From assembly GCF_022919095.1 (NCBI RefSeq), contig NZ_CP095073.1, positions 1,674,001 to 1,738,000 on the forward strand: DNA of 64,000 bases, written 5' to 3'. Position numbers and translations under genes: made by a program. This DNA comes from Halobacillus salinarum (lineage in GTDB: Bacteria > Bacillota > Bacilli > Bacillales > Halobacillaceae). Positions 54,379 through 63,647 of the stretch are shown one piece after another; position 1 is the stretch's first letter; each line of letters opens with the position of its first letter. The notes under the pieces are model-generated. The model was not told where the DNA came from, did not search any database, and saw only the letters and a program-made list of their open reading frames with translations.

Positions 54379-55317
54379 ATGCCGGTCAACCCGTTAATTC
54401 AATTAATGCTGCATAAGATGAAAGAGAATCCCATGCCTCCCTTAAGCGAAGTCACACCAGAAGAATACCGGGAAAGAGAAAGGAAAATCATGAGTGTGCC
54501 ACAGCCTGAAGAAAAAGTGCAAGCTGTGGATGATTGCCAGCTGGAACTTGATGGCAGAGCTATTCAGATTAGAGTTTATACTCCTTTAGGAGGAAACAAA
54601 CCATACCCTTGCCTTGTGTATTACCATGGCGGCGGCTGGGTGCTGGGAAGTCTGGATACCCATGACATTGTTTGCAAATTTTTCGCGAGTGAATGTAATT
54701 GCAAAGTCATTTCTGTTGATTATCGATTAGCACCTGAAAATAAATTTCCTGCTGCAGTTAGAGATGCCTATGAATCCTTTGAAAAAATCTATGAGGACGC
54801 CGAACATTACGGAATAAGAAGGGATTCCATGGCGGTAGGCGGTGATAGTGCAGGAGGAAACCTTGCCGCTGTAACAGCCATCTGGGCGAAAGAAAATTCA
54901 GGTCCTCCCATTCGTCATCAATTGCTCATTTATCCATCGACCGGATTTAAAGAGGAATCGGATTCTCTCATCGAAAATGCTCAAGGATTCCTGTTGACTA
55001 CAGAAATGATGCATTGGTTTAGAGAGCATTATTTTTATGATACTGAAGATTTGAATCATCCGCACGCTTCACCGATTTTTTACGAAGATAAAACCGGTCT
55101 GCCTCCAGCAACCATACTGACCGCTCAGTATGATCCACTGCGCGACGCGGGAAAGGCATATGCAGATGAATTGAGAGAAGCAGGGGTAAAGGTGAATTAT
55201 CAGAATTTTGAAGGGCTGATTCATGGATTTGCCAACTTTATCGGTCTCGTACCAGAAGCGAAAAGGGCATTGTCACAGGCGGCTGTTTTCTTAAACCACT
55301 CTTTTCAAGAAGGCTGA
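54379..55317 (+). CDS. Alpha/beta hydrolase, HSL-type esterase
   Basis: A 312-residue carboxylesterase of the hormone-sensitive lipase class: oxyanion motif H-G-G-G-W near residues 84-88, nucleophile Ser in G-D-S-A-G-G-N near 155, Asp in Y-D-P-L-R-D near 254 and His in H-G-F near 284. Cytosolic, with no signal peptide. GGAGG precedes the ATG. It probably hydrolyses short-chain acyl esters. Confidence 0.93.
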   Translation: MPVNPLIQLMLHKMKENPMPPLSEVTPEEYRERERKIMSVPQPEEKVQAVDDCQLELDGRAIQIRVYTPLGGNKPYPCLVYYHGGGWVLGSLDTHDIVCKFFASECNCKVISVDYRLAPENKFPAAVRDAYESFEKIYEDAEHYGIRRDSMAVGGDSAGGNLAAVTAIWAKENSGPPIRHQLLIYPSTGFKEESDSLIENAQGFLLTTEMMHWFREHYFYDTEDLNHPHASPIFYEDKTGLPPATILTAQYDPLRDAGKAYADELREAGVKVNYQNFEGLIHGFANFIGLVPEAKRALSQAAVFLNHSFQEG

Positions 55318-55345
55318 AGCAAAAAAATGACCAGGAAAATATTAA

Positions 55346-55359
55346 TGTAAGCGTTTTAT
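55346..55359 (+). promoter_or_regulatory. Candidate cre site upstream of ilvD
   Basis: TGTAAGCGTTTTAT matches the 5' half of the CcpA consensus well but not the 3' end. It lies about 150 bp before ilvD; CcpA affects branched-chain amino acid genes in B. subtilis. Confidence 0.4.
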
Positions 55360-55495
55360 TATAAAGAAAGTTCCTTATTTTCTGAATACTTATTGCGAAG
55401 CGCTGCACAAATTAGTATCATCATTGTAAGCCTGTATTAAATTCGATATTTTTCGATAATAGACGCAAGGATATGGACAGAAAGGATGAAGATTG

Positions 55496-57190
55496 ATGGA
55501 ATCCAAAAAAGATCTCAGGATTCGCAGTAAAGTAATTAGTGAAGGGGTAAATCGAGTTCCGAACAGATCTATGCTCAGAGCTGTCGGATTTACGGATGAA
55601 GATTTTAAAAAGCCGATGATCGGCGTGGCTAGCACGTGGAGTGAAGTTACTCCATGTAATGTACATATCGATCGTTTGGCACGGGAAGCGAAAAACGGAG
55701 CAAAGAACAATGGCGGCTCTCCGCTCATTTTTAATACCATTACAGTCTCTGACGGAATTGCAATGGGCCATGAAGGGATGTTCTATTCCTTACCCAGCCG
55801 GGAAATCATCGCGGATTCTATTGAGACCGTTACGAACGCCGAGCGCTTAGATGGAGTTGTCGCAATTGGCGGTTGTGATAAAACGACACCAGGCTGTCTG
55901 ATAGCCTTGGGGCGTATGAACATTCCATCCGTTTATATATACGGAGGTACCATTCAGCCCGGGAAGTTGAATGGAAAGGATATCGATATTGTCTCCTCAT
56001 TTGAAGCAGTAGGTCAGTATCAGGCTGGAAATATTAACGATGAAGAACTCCACCAAGTCGAGTGCCACGCTTGTCCTGGAGCAGGTGCCTGTGGAGGGAT
56101 GTACACAGCCAATACGATGGCTTCTGCAGTGGAAGCACTTGGAATGAGTATTCCCGGCTCTTCTTCCACACCGGCGGTGAATGATTACAAAGAACAGGAG
56201 TGCCGCCAAGCTGGAGAAATGGTGGTAGAACTATTAGAAAAAGGAATTTATCCGCGCGACATTATGACTAAGAAAGCTTTTGAAAACGCAATTACAGTCG
56301 TTATGGCTCTAGGCGGGTCCACAAATGCTTTTCTGCACCTTACAGCAATGGCACATTCAGCAGGAGTGGATGTAACTCTTGAAGATTTTGAAGTAATACG
56401 TCAGCGCGTTCCATATATTGCAGATATGAAACCAAGCGGTAAATATGTCATGCAGGACTTGTACGAGGCTGGTGGTGTGCCAGCTGTGATGAAATTGTTA
56501 TTAGAGCATGATTTGCTTCATGGAGACTGTTTGACGGTAACAGGGAAAACAGTGGCTGAAAACCTTGCCGATGCTCCATCTTTAAAAGAGGGCCAAAAAG
56601 TGATTCATCCCATTGATGATCCTATTAAGCCTATTGGCTCGTTAGTGCTTCTAAAAGGAAACCTTGCTCCTGAAGGGGCTGTCGCCAAAATGTCCGGACA
56701 AAAAATTTCAAGTTTTGAAGGGCCTGCACGTGTTTATGATAGTGAGGCAGAAGCTGCCGAGGCGATCGAAGCCAACGAAATTAAAGAAGGAGATGTCCTC
56801 GTCATAAGAAATGTCGGCCCGAAAGGCGGCCCAGGAATGCCGGAGATGCTTTCGATTACAGCGATGATCGTAGGGAAAGGGCTGAACGGAAAAGTAGCTC
56901 TGCTTACAGATGGCCGTTTTTCCGGGGGGTCCCATGGGTTTGTAATTGGACATATTGCTCCTGAAGCTTTTGTCGGCGGCCCGATTGGCTTACTCCAAAA
57001 TGGAGACATGGTTAAAATTGATAGTAATACGCAGCAAATCAACTTTGATGTTTCTGAAGAGGAGATTGAGAACCGCAAGCAGAAGTGGCAGCAGCCGGAA
57101 CCTAAATTTAAATCAGGAATATTGGCTAAATATGCAAGACTTGTTTCTTCTTCCGCAAAAGGAGCCGTTACCGACTTAGAGTTGGATTAG
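55496..57190 (+). CDS. ilvD: Dihydroxy-acid dehydratase
   Basis: A 564-residue iron-sulfur dehydratase for valine, isoleucine and pantothenate synthesis. Cluster Cys candidates lie in V-T-P-C-N, G-G-C-D-K-T and C-P-G-A-G-A-C-G-G. The [10 protein letters not shown] form suggests the [2Fe-2S] plant/mycobacterial class rather than the 4Fe enzyme. The other ilv genes are not adjacent, so this may be a stand-alone copy. ATG at 55496 is eight bases after AGGAT; TTG 55493 is the alternative. Confidence 0.95.
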   Translation: MESKKDLRIRSKVISEGVNRVPNRSMLRAVGFTDEDFKKPMIGVASTWSEVTPCNVHIDRLAREAKNGAKNNGGSPLIFNTITVSDGIAMGHEGMFYSLPSREIIADSIETVTNAERLDGVVAIGGCDKTTPGCLIALGRMNIPSVYIYGGTIQPGKLNGKDIDIVSSFEAVGQYQAGNINDEELHQVECHACPGAGACGGMYTANTMASAVEALGMSIPGSSSTPAVNDYKEQECRQAGEMVVELLEKGIYPRDIMTKKAFENAITVVMALGGSTNAFLHLTAMAHSAGVDVTLEDFEVIRQRVPYIADMKPSGKYVMQDLYEAGGVPAVMKLLLEHDLLHGDCLTVTGKTVAENLADAPSLKEGQKVIHPIDDPIKPIGSLVLLKGNLAPEGAVAKMSGQKISSFEGPARVYDSEAEAAEAIEANEIKEGDVLVIRNVGPKGGPGMPEMLSITAMIVGKGLNGKVALLTDGRFSGGSHGFVIGHIAPEAFVGGPIGLLQNGDMVKIDSNTQQINFDVSEEEIENRKQKWQQPEPKFKSGILAKYARLVSSSAKGAVTDLELD

Positions 57191-57200
57191 AAGATATATG

Positions 57201-57235
57201 GAGCTTCCTCTTTTTTAGAGGAAGCTCTTTATTTA
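57201..57235 (+). terminator. Terminator after ilvD
   Basis: GAGCTTCCTCT/AGAGGAAGCTC with a T5 loop and T-rich tail. Confidence 0.9.
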
Positions 57236-57311
57236 TCTCTAAGTTAGTAAAGCTCGTTTGCTCAAAAGCTATAATAAATGGGAGAGAAAATTAATAACGG
57301 GAGGGAATACT

Positions 57312-57890
57312 ATGACTACCATTGGGTTTATAAGACACGGAAGTACTTTTTGGAATAAAATTGGAAGAGCTCAAGGATCGATGAATATTCCATTAGATGA
57401 TGAGGGGAAAGATCACGCTTGTTTACTTGCAAATAGGCTTAAAGGTGAGAAATGGGAATATCTGATTTCCAGTGATTTATTAAGAGCCGTCCAAACAGCT
57501 GAAATTATCGCTGAACTTAACCCTCACCTTTCTTTAATACAGGACAAGCGCCTAAGGGAAATTGATGGGGGAAAGATCGAAGGTACGACAGAAGAAGAGA
57601 GAGTACAACGGTGGGGAAAGGATTGGAGAACATTGGATCTGGGGAGGGAAGATACAAGTTCAGTAGTGGAGAGGGGGATGGATTGCATCAATGATTGGAT
57701 TGAAAAATACCCGGGGAAGAATGTATTGTTCGTTACACATGGAGGTATGATTAAACAACTTTTAACAGCTATGGGGGTTGACTCCATAGGTAAGTCGCCT
57801 TTAATGAATACTTCGATAACGTGTGTCTCCAGGAAAAATGATAAATACGTTTGTGAATTATATAATTGCACGATGCACCTGTCTAATTAA
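57312..57890 (+). CDS. Histidine phosphatase family protein
   Basis: A 192-residue phosphoglycerate-mutase-like phosphatase: catalytic R-H-G near residues 8-10, a second Arg in S-D-L-L-R-A, proton-donor Glu in R-E-I-D-G-G and the second His in V-T-H-G-G. Such enzymes act on small phosphorylated metabolites. Start ATG at 57312 after GGGAGGG; the longer frame from 57258 has no RBS. Confidence 0.92.
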   Translation: MTTIGFIRHGSTFWNKIGRAQGSMNIPLDDEGKDHACLLANRLKGEKWEYLISSDLLRAVQTAEIIAELNPHLSLIQDKRLREIDGGKIEGTTEEERVQRWGKDWRTLDLGREDTSSVVERGMDCINDWIEKYPGKNVLFVTHGGMIKQLLTAMGVDSIGKSPLMNTSITCVSRKNDKYVCELYNCTMHLSN

Positions 57891-57917
57891 AAAAACTGCC
57901 GGGTCCACCCCCGGCAG
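57889..57917 (-). terminator. Terminator of the VOC gene
   Basis: CTGCCGGG/CCCGGCAG stem; on the minus strand it is followed by a T run. Confidence 0.85.
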
Positions 57918-57927
57918 ACTGTCAAGT

Positions 57928-58344
57928 TTAAGACGATTGTTTCGTGTAATTTAAGTCCCAAATCACTCCAAAAGGGTCTTTTACTTTTGCGTAGATGGCT
58001 CCCCAGAAGGTATCTTGAAGCTCCATAACAGCGCTGCCTTCTTCTGTAAAACGGTCATAAAGCTCTTGAATTTCTTCTTGACTGTCAAGTTCCAGAGCAA
58101 GAGAGATTTGATTGCCGGGACTAACCTGCTGCCCGGGAAATGAATCAGAAACCATCAATAATAATCCTTCATACTTCAACCGGGCGTGCATAATATGGTC
58201 CGAAGCTTCCTCGGGTGTCTCAAAATCAGCTTCTCCAAAAGTTTGGAGCCCTTGAATTTCTCCATGAAATACATTTCTGTAATATTCAAGTGCTTGTCTT
58301 GCTTGACCGCTGAAAGTCAGATAAGGGGTTGCCTGGTGCTTCAT
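57928..58344 (-). CDS. VOC-family (PhnB-like) protein
   Basis: A 138-residue glyoxalase-fold protein of the PhnB/YjdN type: Y-L-x-F-x-G-x-A near the N-terminus, an H-A-R-L segment near 53 and a closing D-P-F-G-V-I-W-D-L. PhnB proteins have no firm function. AGGAG precedes the ATG. Confidence 0.9.
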   Translation of the reverse strand: MKHQATPYLTFSGQARQALEYYRNVFHGEIQGLQTFGEADFETPEEASDHIMHARLKYEGLLLMVSDSFPGQQVSPGNQISLALELDSQEEIQELYDRFTEEGSAVMELQDTFWGAIYAKVKDPFGVIWDLNYTKQSS

Positions 58345-58493
58345 TCTACCACTCCTTTAAGTTTAATCATCTATATTCTAAACTAGTCTGCCAATAAAAA
58401 CAAGAACAAATGTTCTTATTAGCTTGTAGATAAGCCCCATGGATTTTTTTATAAGCTGTTTTTTTATGCCCCCACTGAAGGACAGAAATTTAC

Positions 58494-58549
58494 GAAAAAG
58501 ACTCTCCTCCAACTAGCTGGACTTCGCTAGTTGGAGGAGAGTCTTTTTC
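58494..58549. repeat. Perfect 24-bp inverted repeat at the transposase 3' end
   Basis: Arms 58494-58517 and 58526-58549 are exact reverse complements with an 8-nt loop. The right arm is the coding sequence for the last residues of the transposase fragment, and the left arm includes and follows its stop codon. It can act as a terminator in both directions. Confidence 0.88.
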
Positions 58550-58826
58550 ATGTTTTGACAGGCAGCGGTCAATAACGCCTGTTCCCGAACATTTTCCTGT
58601 CTGCGCAAATGGCAATAGCGCAGCCCATGCCGTTCTTTTGTATCTGCGAAGCAGCGCTCCACTTTCTCTTTTCTCATTCTATAAATCCATTCTCCCGATA
58701 TAAATAATCACTCTTCGGATCGGTCTCATTCCCTTTCACTTCTTTGGTTTCTGGCACAAGTTCATCAATCGTTACGATTTCCAATTCATTTTGCCGTTCT
58801 TTTCTGGAATGAAACAAAACAGTCAC
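58513..58826 (-). pseudogene. IS1182-type transposase remnant, internally deleted
   Basis: Two minus-strand pieces. One (58674-58826) reads a 50-codon frame that combines an N-terminal-like E-I-V-T-I-D-E-L-V-P-E with a mid-protein-like T-D-P-K-S-D-Y-L-Y-R. The other (58513-58707), in a different frame, is the C-terminal end with V-E-R-C-F-A-D-T-K-E-R-H-G and A-L-L-T-A-A-C-Q-N-M-K-K. Most of a transposase of about 450 residues is missing, with two internal deletions and a frameshift. It cannot transpose by itself. Confidence 0.75.
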
Positions 58827-58886
58827 CGCCTTAAACAAGTGTTACTGATAGTGTAACAAATTAACGCGGTAAAAATTGAAAGCAAA

Positions 58887-58920
58887 TAAAAACTGCCGAG
58901 AAACGTTTTCGACAGTTTGA
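58887..58920 (-). terminator. Terminator after the FMN reductase gene
   Basis: Minus strand AACTGTCGA/TCTCGGCAGTT imperfect stem followed by TTTTTATT. Confidence 0.65.
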
Positions 58921-58941
58921 CAAGAACGTTTGTACTTGTTT

Positions 58942-59496
58942 TTATTTATTATTCATGGATGCTGTGAAGTTATGGTTCCATTCTTCTGCTTTTAGTAATG
59001 CTTTTGAATCTAAAAGAATTTCTCCAGGTTTAACGGCTTCGCCAATGATATAATCTTCAAACTTCATGTGAACGAAATCAAAAATGTAGCTGAACTGCTG
59101 GATTAATGGAAGTCCTGTAATCTTTGGATTCGTACCTCCGGTAAGCACTACATACGCTGTTTTTTTACTCAGCTCTTCTTTCATATGATAGCGGCTGTCC
59201 CGTAAATATTGGGACCACCTGTCAATAAAGACTTTCATTTGTCCTGACATTCCAAACCAGTAAATCGGAGTAGCGAAAATAAGGATATCATGAGAAAGAA
59301 CCTCTTGAAGAATCTTCTCATAATCATCATGGACGGGAGTAAATCCTTCTATGCTGTGCCTTTTATCTGAAATGGGTTGGATAGTATGATGAGATAAGGT
59401 TATGGAAGTATAGTCTATCCCTTGCATGATTTGTTTCACCAGGGCTTCTGTATTTCCTTCTTCGCGTGAACTTCCAAGCAATGTAAGAATTTTCAT
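58942..59496 (-). CDS. NAD(P)H-dependent FMN reductase/flavodoxin-fold protein
   Basis: A 184-residue flavoprotein: FMN-phosphate loop G-S-S-R-E-E-G-N-T near residues 7-15 and the A-T-P-I-Y-W-F-G-M-S-G-Q-M-K segment near 75-90. Relatives reduce quinones, azo dyes or iron chelates. It is divergent from the LysR gene, which probably regulates it. ATG at 59496 follows AAAGGAG; the frame to 59514 lies in the RBS. Confidence 0.9.
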   Translation of the reverse strand: MKILTLLGSSREEGNTEALVKQIMQGIDYTSITLSHHTIQPISDKRHSIEGFTPVHDDYEKILQEVLSHDILIFATPIYWFGMSGQMKVFIDRWSQYLRDSRYHMKEELSKKTAYVVLTGGTNPKITGLPLIQQFSYIFDFVHMKFEDYIIGEAVKPGEILLDSKALLKAEEWNHNFTASMNNK

Positions 59497-59535
59497 GTCA
59501 TTTCTCCTTTTCAATCTGTGAATGAAGATAAGTAT

Positions 59536-59597
59536 ATCATTGTTTATGATATCGGAGTTATTTATAATTATTAATAATTAGTATCAAAATTTTTGAT
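59536..59597. promoter_or_regulatory. Two LysR-type operator boxes
   Basis: ATC-N9-GAT occurs at 59536-59550 (dyad ATATCAT/ATGATAT) and again at 59583-59597 (ATCAAAA/TTTTGAT), 47 bp apart, between the divergent reductase and LysR genes. This fits a recognition site plus a second site near the LysR start, typical of LysR autoregulation. Confidence 0.7.
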
Positions 59598-59608
59598 GGA
59601 GGGAATAC

Positions 59609-60505
59609 ATGGATCTATCCTATCTTTATACGTTCAAGGAAGTTGTAAAATGGGGGAGTTATACACGAACTGGTATTGAATTAGGATATGCTCAGTCGAG
59701 CGTTACCACGCAGATTAGGAAGCTTGAAGAATATTATCAAGTGAGGTTGTTTGAAAGATCCGGTCAGAAAATGGAGCTGACGCAAGCTGGAGAACACCTC
59801 TATTATTATGTACATCAAGTTACTCAGTTGATGGATGAAGCGAGAGTAAGAATAACACGTGGTGTGCAGGCAAGAGGTACTTTAAGGATTGGAACAGTAG
59901 AATCACTGGCTGCTTATTTTATCACTCCTCATGTAAAAAAACTAAAAAACGACCACCCGGATTTAAGGATTCAGCTGGAATCAGGCATTTGCCCAAATTT
60001 GAAAAAAGGGGTGCTGAACGGGGAACGGGATTTGGTGGTGATGCTTGATGAGATCAATGAACATCCTGCACTACAGGCTATTCCGCTTAAAAAAGAAGAA
60101 ATGCTCATGGTAGTACACCCCAATCATCGTTTTGCAAAAGAGCGCTATATTGATATGGAACATCTGCAAGAAGAAACTTTGATTTTAACAGAGAAGGGTT
60201 GTTCCTATCGCGTGATGTTTGAAAGGATGTTGAAAAATTATGGAGTTGAGTCTAAATCCGTGCTCACTTTTACAAGTCTGGAAGCGATAAAACAATGTGT
60301 CATCGATGAATTAGGAGTAGCGGTACTTCCGGAGATGGCAGTTAGAAAAGAAATAGACAGGGGGCAGCTCATACCAGTTCGATTCGAAAAAGAACACATG
60401 AGCTTGATGATCCAAATCCTGTATTTAAAGAAAAAGTGGCTTTCGCCCGCGATAAAGCAATTTATCGAATTCTTAAGCGAAGAGAATTTACGAAGTTCCC
60501 AATAA
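59609..60505 (+). CDS. LysR-family transcriptional regulator
   Basis: A 298-residue LysR regulator: winged helix in residues 1-60 (S-Q-S-S-V-T-T-Q-I-R-K-L-E) and a two-lobed effector domain from about 90. The divergent FMN reductase and the ATC-N9-GAT boxes suggest control of that gene. GGAGGG precedes the ATG. The effector is unknown; thiol, quinone or electrophile stress would fit the reductase. Confidence 0.93.
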   Translation: MDLSYLYTFKEVVKWGSYTRTGIELGYAQSSVTTQIRKLEEYYQVRLFERSGQKMELTQAGEHLYYYVHQVTQLMDEARVRITRGVQARGTLRIGTVESLAAYFITPHVKKLKNDHPDLRIQLESGICPNLKKGVLNGERDLVVMLDEINEHPALQAIPLKKEEMLMVVHPNHRFAKERYIDMEHLQEETLILTEKGCSYRVMFERMLKNYGVESKSVLTFTSLEAIKQCVIDELGVAVLPEMAVRKEIDRGQLIPVRFEKEHMSLMIQILYLKKKWLSPAIKQFIEFLSEENLRSSQ

Positions 60506-60626
60506 TAAATACTGATTCTTATCAAAAAAATTGATTCTTTACTTCTCGTATCCAGCTTTAGTGAAAGGTTTTTACGATACGTCCTAGTGGTAATACAATA
60601 GGTAAATGCAATAAGGGGAGGAAATC

Positions 60627-61559
60627 ATGATGACTAGGACTACACTTGGAAAATCTGAAATCCCGGTGAACCCAATTGGCTTAGGAACAAATGCTGTGGG
60701 AGGACATAACATCTATCCTAACCTTGATGAAGAGGCAGGAAAGCAGGTGGTACGAACTGCGTTGGAAAACGGAATGAACCTGTTGGATACCGCATATATA
60801 TACGGACCTGAACGCTCAGAGGAACTAGTAGGACAGGTAGTAAAAGAATATGGAAATCGTGAAGATGTGGTAATTGCAACGAAAGGCGCACACCGGTTTG
60901 TGGGGGAAGATGTAGTATTTAACAACGCTCCATCTTTTTTAAAAGAGTGTGTTGAGCAAAGCCTGCAAAGACTTCAAACTGATTACATCGATTTATTTTA
61001 CATCCATTTTCCAGATAACGAAACTCCGAAAGATGAAGCGGTAGGCGCGTTAAAACAACTGAAAGATGAAGGGAAAATAAGGTCTATAGGAGTTTCTAAC
61101 TTTTCTATTGACCAGTTAAAAGAAGCTAATAAAGATGGGTTTGTGGATGTGCTTCAATCCGAGTACAATCTGTTCAAGAGGCAGGCGGAAGAGGAGTTGC
61201 TGCCATATACAGCAGAGCACCAAATTTCCTTCGTTCCTTACTTTCCTTTAGCCTCTGGATTGCTGTCTGGTAAATATAATGAAAATTCCTCGTTTGATGA
61301 TATAAGAGCAAACAGCCCTTTGTTCCAAGGAGAAGCATTCAAAAAGAATTTAGAAAAGGTAGAACAACTCAGAGACATTTCAAATTCCCAGGGAGTGGAT
61401 ATTCCACATGTGGTGCTTGCCTGGTATTTAAATCAGCCATCGATTGACGCTGTGATTCCTGGTGCGAAAAGGAGAGAGCAAGTGGTCGACAATTTAAAAA
61501 CGCTGGAAGTCGAGTTATCTAAAGATGAATTTAAACAAATTCACGAAATCTTTTCTTAA
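60627..61559 (+). CDS. Aldo/keto reductase
   Basis: A 310-residue NADPH-dependent TIM-barrel reductase. The catalytic tetrad is visible as Asp and Tyr in L-D-T-A-Y-I-Y-G, Lys in A-T-K-G and His in Y-I-H-F, and the nucleotide site as I-P-G-A-K-R near 283. It resembles YhdN/IolS general stress reductases. ATG at 60627 or 60630 after GGGGAGG. Confidence 0.94.
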   Translation: MMTRTTLGKSEIPVNPIGLGTNAVGGHNIYPNLDEEAGKQVVRTALENGMNLLDTAYIYGPERSEELVGQVVKEYGNREDVVIATKGAHRFVGEDVVFNNAPSFLKECVEQSLQRLQTDYIDLFYIHFPDNETPKDEAVGALKQLKDEGKIRSIGVSNFSIDQLKEANKDGFVDVLQSEYNLFKRQAEEELLPYTAEHQISFVPYFPLASGLLSGKYNENSSFDDIRANSPLFQGEAFKKNLEKVEQLRDISNSQGVDIPHVVLAWYLNQPSIDAVIPGAKRREQVVDNLKTLEVELSKDEFKQIHEIFS

Positions 61560-61583
61560 AATGAAGATGTGAAAAATAGTATG

Positions 61584-61627
61584 GATGCCGTAACACTTGA
61601 AAAAAGTGATACGGCATCTTTTTTTTG
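61584..61627 (+). terminator. Terminator after the aldo/keto reductase
   Basis: GATGCCGT-x-x-CACTT/AAGTG-x-ACGGCATC stem followed by T8. Confidence 0.92.
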
Positions 61628-61762
61628 GACCTGTACTAAATTGTTTAATAACTTCCTGCAAAAGCAGGCTGTGCAATGAAATGAAAATCTGATGTGGACT
61701 GTGAAGTTAAAGGGATCTTACTGTGATCAGTAAAAAAATAAAATAAAATTTCAAAAAAGATG

Positions 61763-61830
61763 TTGCATTTTAGTTCTTCACCTCGTAGACTGTGTTATAA
61801 CAGTTAAACAAAAACATAACTGTTATAACA
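61763..61830 (+). promoter_or_regulatory. ace operon promoter and paired palindromic operators
   Basis: TTGCAT (61763-61768), 17 bp, TAGACT (61786-61791) is the best promoter. Just downstream, TGTTATAACAGTTA (61793-61806) and TAACTGTTATAACA (61817-61830) form an exact 14-bp inverted repeat with a 10-bp loop. Each arm holds the perfect 10-bp palindrome TGTTATAACA, with centres 28 bp apart. Confidence 0.75.
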
Positions 61831-61844
61831 AAGGAGGGGAATCT

Positions 61845-61970
61845 ATGAAAACAAAAGAAAAGGAACAGAAGGTGGCTGTGCCATGTCCTCAATGTGGCAG
61901 CGAAATGGAAGTCATGAAGTATTCCTATATAATGGAATGTGATCACTGCCTATCCAAAAGGCAGGAATAA
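61845..61970 (+). CDS. 41-residue zinc-ribbon protein of the ace operon
   Basis: A tiny basic protein with C-P-Q-C-G (Cys14, Cys17) and C-D-H-C (Cys32, Cys35), a zinc-ribbon pattern. AAGGAGGGG precedes the ATG at normal spacing. It lies 69 bp before aceB, behind the operator at 61793-61830, so it is probably expressed with the glyoxylate shunt. Function unknown; a small regulator or chaperone is possible. Confidence 0.78.
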   Translation: MKTKEKEQKVAVPCPQCGSEMEVMKYSYIMECDHCLSKRQE

Positions 61971-61981
61971 TTTTTTGATTT

Positions 61982-61999
61982 AACTGTTATATAATAGTT
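61982..61999 (+). promoter_or_regulatory. Third operator copy with an embedded -10
   Basis: AACTGTTATATAATAGTT is an imperfect palindrome related to the two upstream sites, and it contains TATAAT (61990-61995). It lies 40 bp before aceB and may allow a second, separately controlled start. No good -35 is seen. Confidence 0.55.
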
Positions 62000-62039
62000 T
62001 GGTTTATTTTGTTTTATTATAATACAGGGTGGTGAAAAG

Positions 62040-63635
62040 ATGGAAACCCAACAACGTCATAGTTTGAAGGTCGAGGGGGAGGTGCTTCCCCAACACGAAG
62101 AGATATTGACGAAAGAAGCTTTGGACTTTTTAGGGAAGCTTCATTATCAATTTGAGCAAAGAAGAAGAGAGCTGTTATATAAAAGGGAAGACATTCAAAA
62201 AGAGATAGCTTCAGGGAAAAGACCGAATTTTCTAAAGGAAACTGAACAGATTCGAAAAGACAATTGGACGATTGCGGATCTCCCGGAAGATCTTCTGGAT
62301 AGGCGGGTAGAAATCACTGGTCCAGTTGATCGGAAGATGGTTATTAATGGATTAAATTCTGGAGCTAAAGTATTTATGGCAGATTTTGAAGATGCCAACT
62401 CGCCTACTTGGAAAAATACGATTCAAGGACAACTGAATCTTCGAGATGCGGTAAACAAAACGATTTCTTTTACAAATGAAAAGGGCAGAGAGTACCGCTT
62501 GAATGATGAGCAAGCCGTTCTCATAGTGAGACCAAGAGGGTGGCATTTGGAAGAAAAGCATATCACTTATCGAGGAAGTCCTGTGTCTGCCAGTCTCATA
62601 GACTTTGGTCTTTACTTTTTTCACAATGCGGAGCAATTAATAAAAAACGGTACCGGTCCTTATTTTTACCTGCCGAAGATTGAAAATCATCAGGAAGCGA
62701 AGCTGTGGAATGACATATTCATTTACGCACAGGATTATCTTGGGATCCGTCGCGGTACAATTAAAGCCACTGTTTTGTTGGAAACTATTCTAGCAGCATT
62801 TGAAATGGATGAAATCCTTTATGAATTAAAAGAACACTCTGCCGGCTTGAATTGTGGGCGATGGGATTATATATTCAGCTATTTAAAGAAATTTCGTCAT
62901 GATCCTGCAATGATTTTGCCGGATCGTTCTCAAGTCACCATGGTTGTTCCATTTATGAGAGCTTATTCATTACTGACTATTCAAACCTGTCATAAACGGA
63001 ATGCCCCGGCAATCGGCGGGATGGCAGCGCAAATCCCTCGAAACGACGATCCAAAGAAAAATGAAGAGGCATTTAACAAAGTAAAAGCAGACAAGGAAAG
63101 AGAAGTTACCGATGGACATGACGGAACTTGGGTAGCTCATCCAGGCATGGTATCTACTGCAATGGAAGTCTTTAATAAAGAGATGACTGCTCCCAACCAA
63201 ATTCATATTAAACGGGAGGACGTTCAAGTAAGCGAAGAAGATTTACTTGAAATTCCTGACGGGGAAATCACGGAACAAGGATTGAGGACAAATATTAATG
63301 TAGGCATCCGCTACTTAGCTTCATGGTTAAGTGGGAAAGGAGCGGCACCTATTTATCATTTAATGGAGGACGCAGCAACTGCTGAAATATCAAGAGCCCA
63401 AATCTGGCATTGGATCCGCCATCCAGGAGGAAAGCTTGAGGACGGCCGCAAAATAACTATTCATCTCGTTGAGAAGCTTAGAAGGGAAGAAATGGAGAAG
63501 ATAAAACGCGAATTAGGAGAAGAAACTTTTGAGAGAGGAAATTATAAATTAGCTTCACAATTATTTGATGACTTTGTTCAAGAAGACACATTTTCTGAAT
63601 TTCTAACTTTAAAAGCTTACGAACATCTTAATTAA
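62040..63635 (+). CDS. aceB: Malate synthase A
   Basis: A 531-residue enzyme that joins glyoxylate and acetyl-CoA to malate. The glyoxylate/Mg site appears as V-R-P-R-G-W-H-L near residues 162-169, L-L-E-T-I-L-A-A near 242-249 and the L-N-C-G-R-W-D-Y signature near 267-274; H-P-G-M near 368 is also conserved. The length is typical of form A. aceA follows by 12 bp. Together they form the glyoxylate shunt, for growth on acetate or fatty acids. Confidence 0.97.
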   Translation: METQQRHSLKVEGEVLPQHEEILTKEALDFLGKLHYQFEQRRRELLYKREDIQKEIASGKRPNFLKETEQIRKDNWTIADLPEDLLDRRVEITGPVDRKMVINGLNSGAKVFMADFEDANSPTWKNTIQGQLNLRDAVNKTISFTNEKGREYRLNDEQAVLIVRPRGWHLEEKHITYRGSPVSASLIDFGLYFFHNAEQLIKNGTGPYFYLPKIENHQEAKLWNDIFIYAQDYLGIRRGTIKATVLLETILAAFEMDEILYELKEHSAGLNCGRWDYIFSYLKKFRHDPAMILPDRSQVTMVVPFMRAYSLLTIQTCHKRNAPAIGGMAAQIPRNDDPKKNEEAFNKVKADKEREVTDGHDGTWVAHPGMVSTAMEVFNKEMTAPNQIHIKREDVQVSEEDLLEIPDGEITEQGLRTNINVGIRYLASWLSGKGAAPIYHLMEDAATAEISRAQIWHWIRHPGGKLEDGRKITIHLVEKLRREEMEKIKRELGEETFERGNYKLASQLFDDFVQEDTFSEFLTLKAYEHLN

Positions 63636-63647
63636 GGGGGAAGGACG

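Noticed and set aside
58360-58930. Intact insertion sequence
   Set aside because: Only fragments of the transposase remain, in two frames, and no terminal repeats or target duplication could be recognised.
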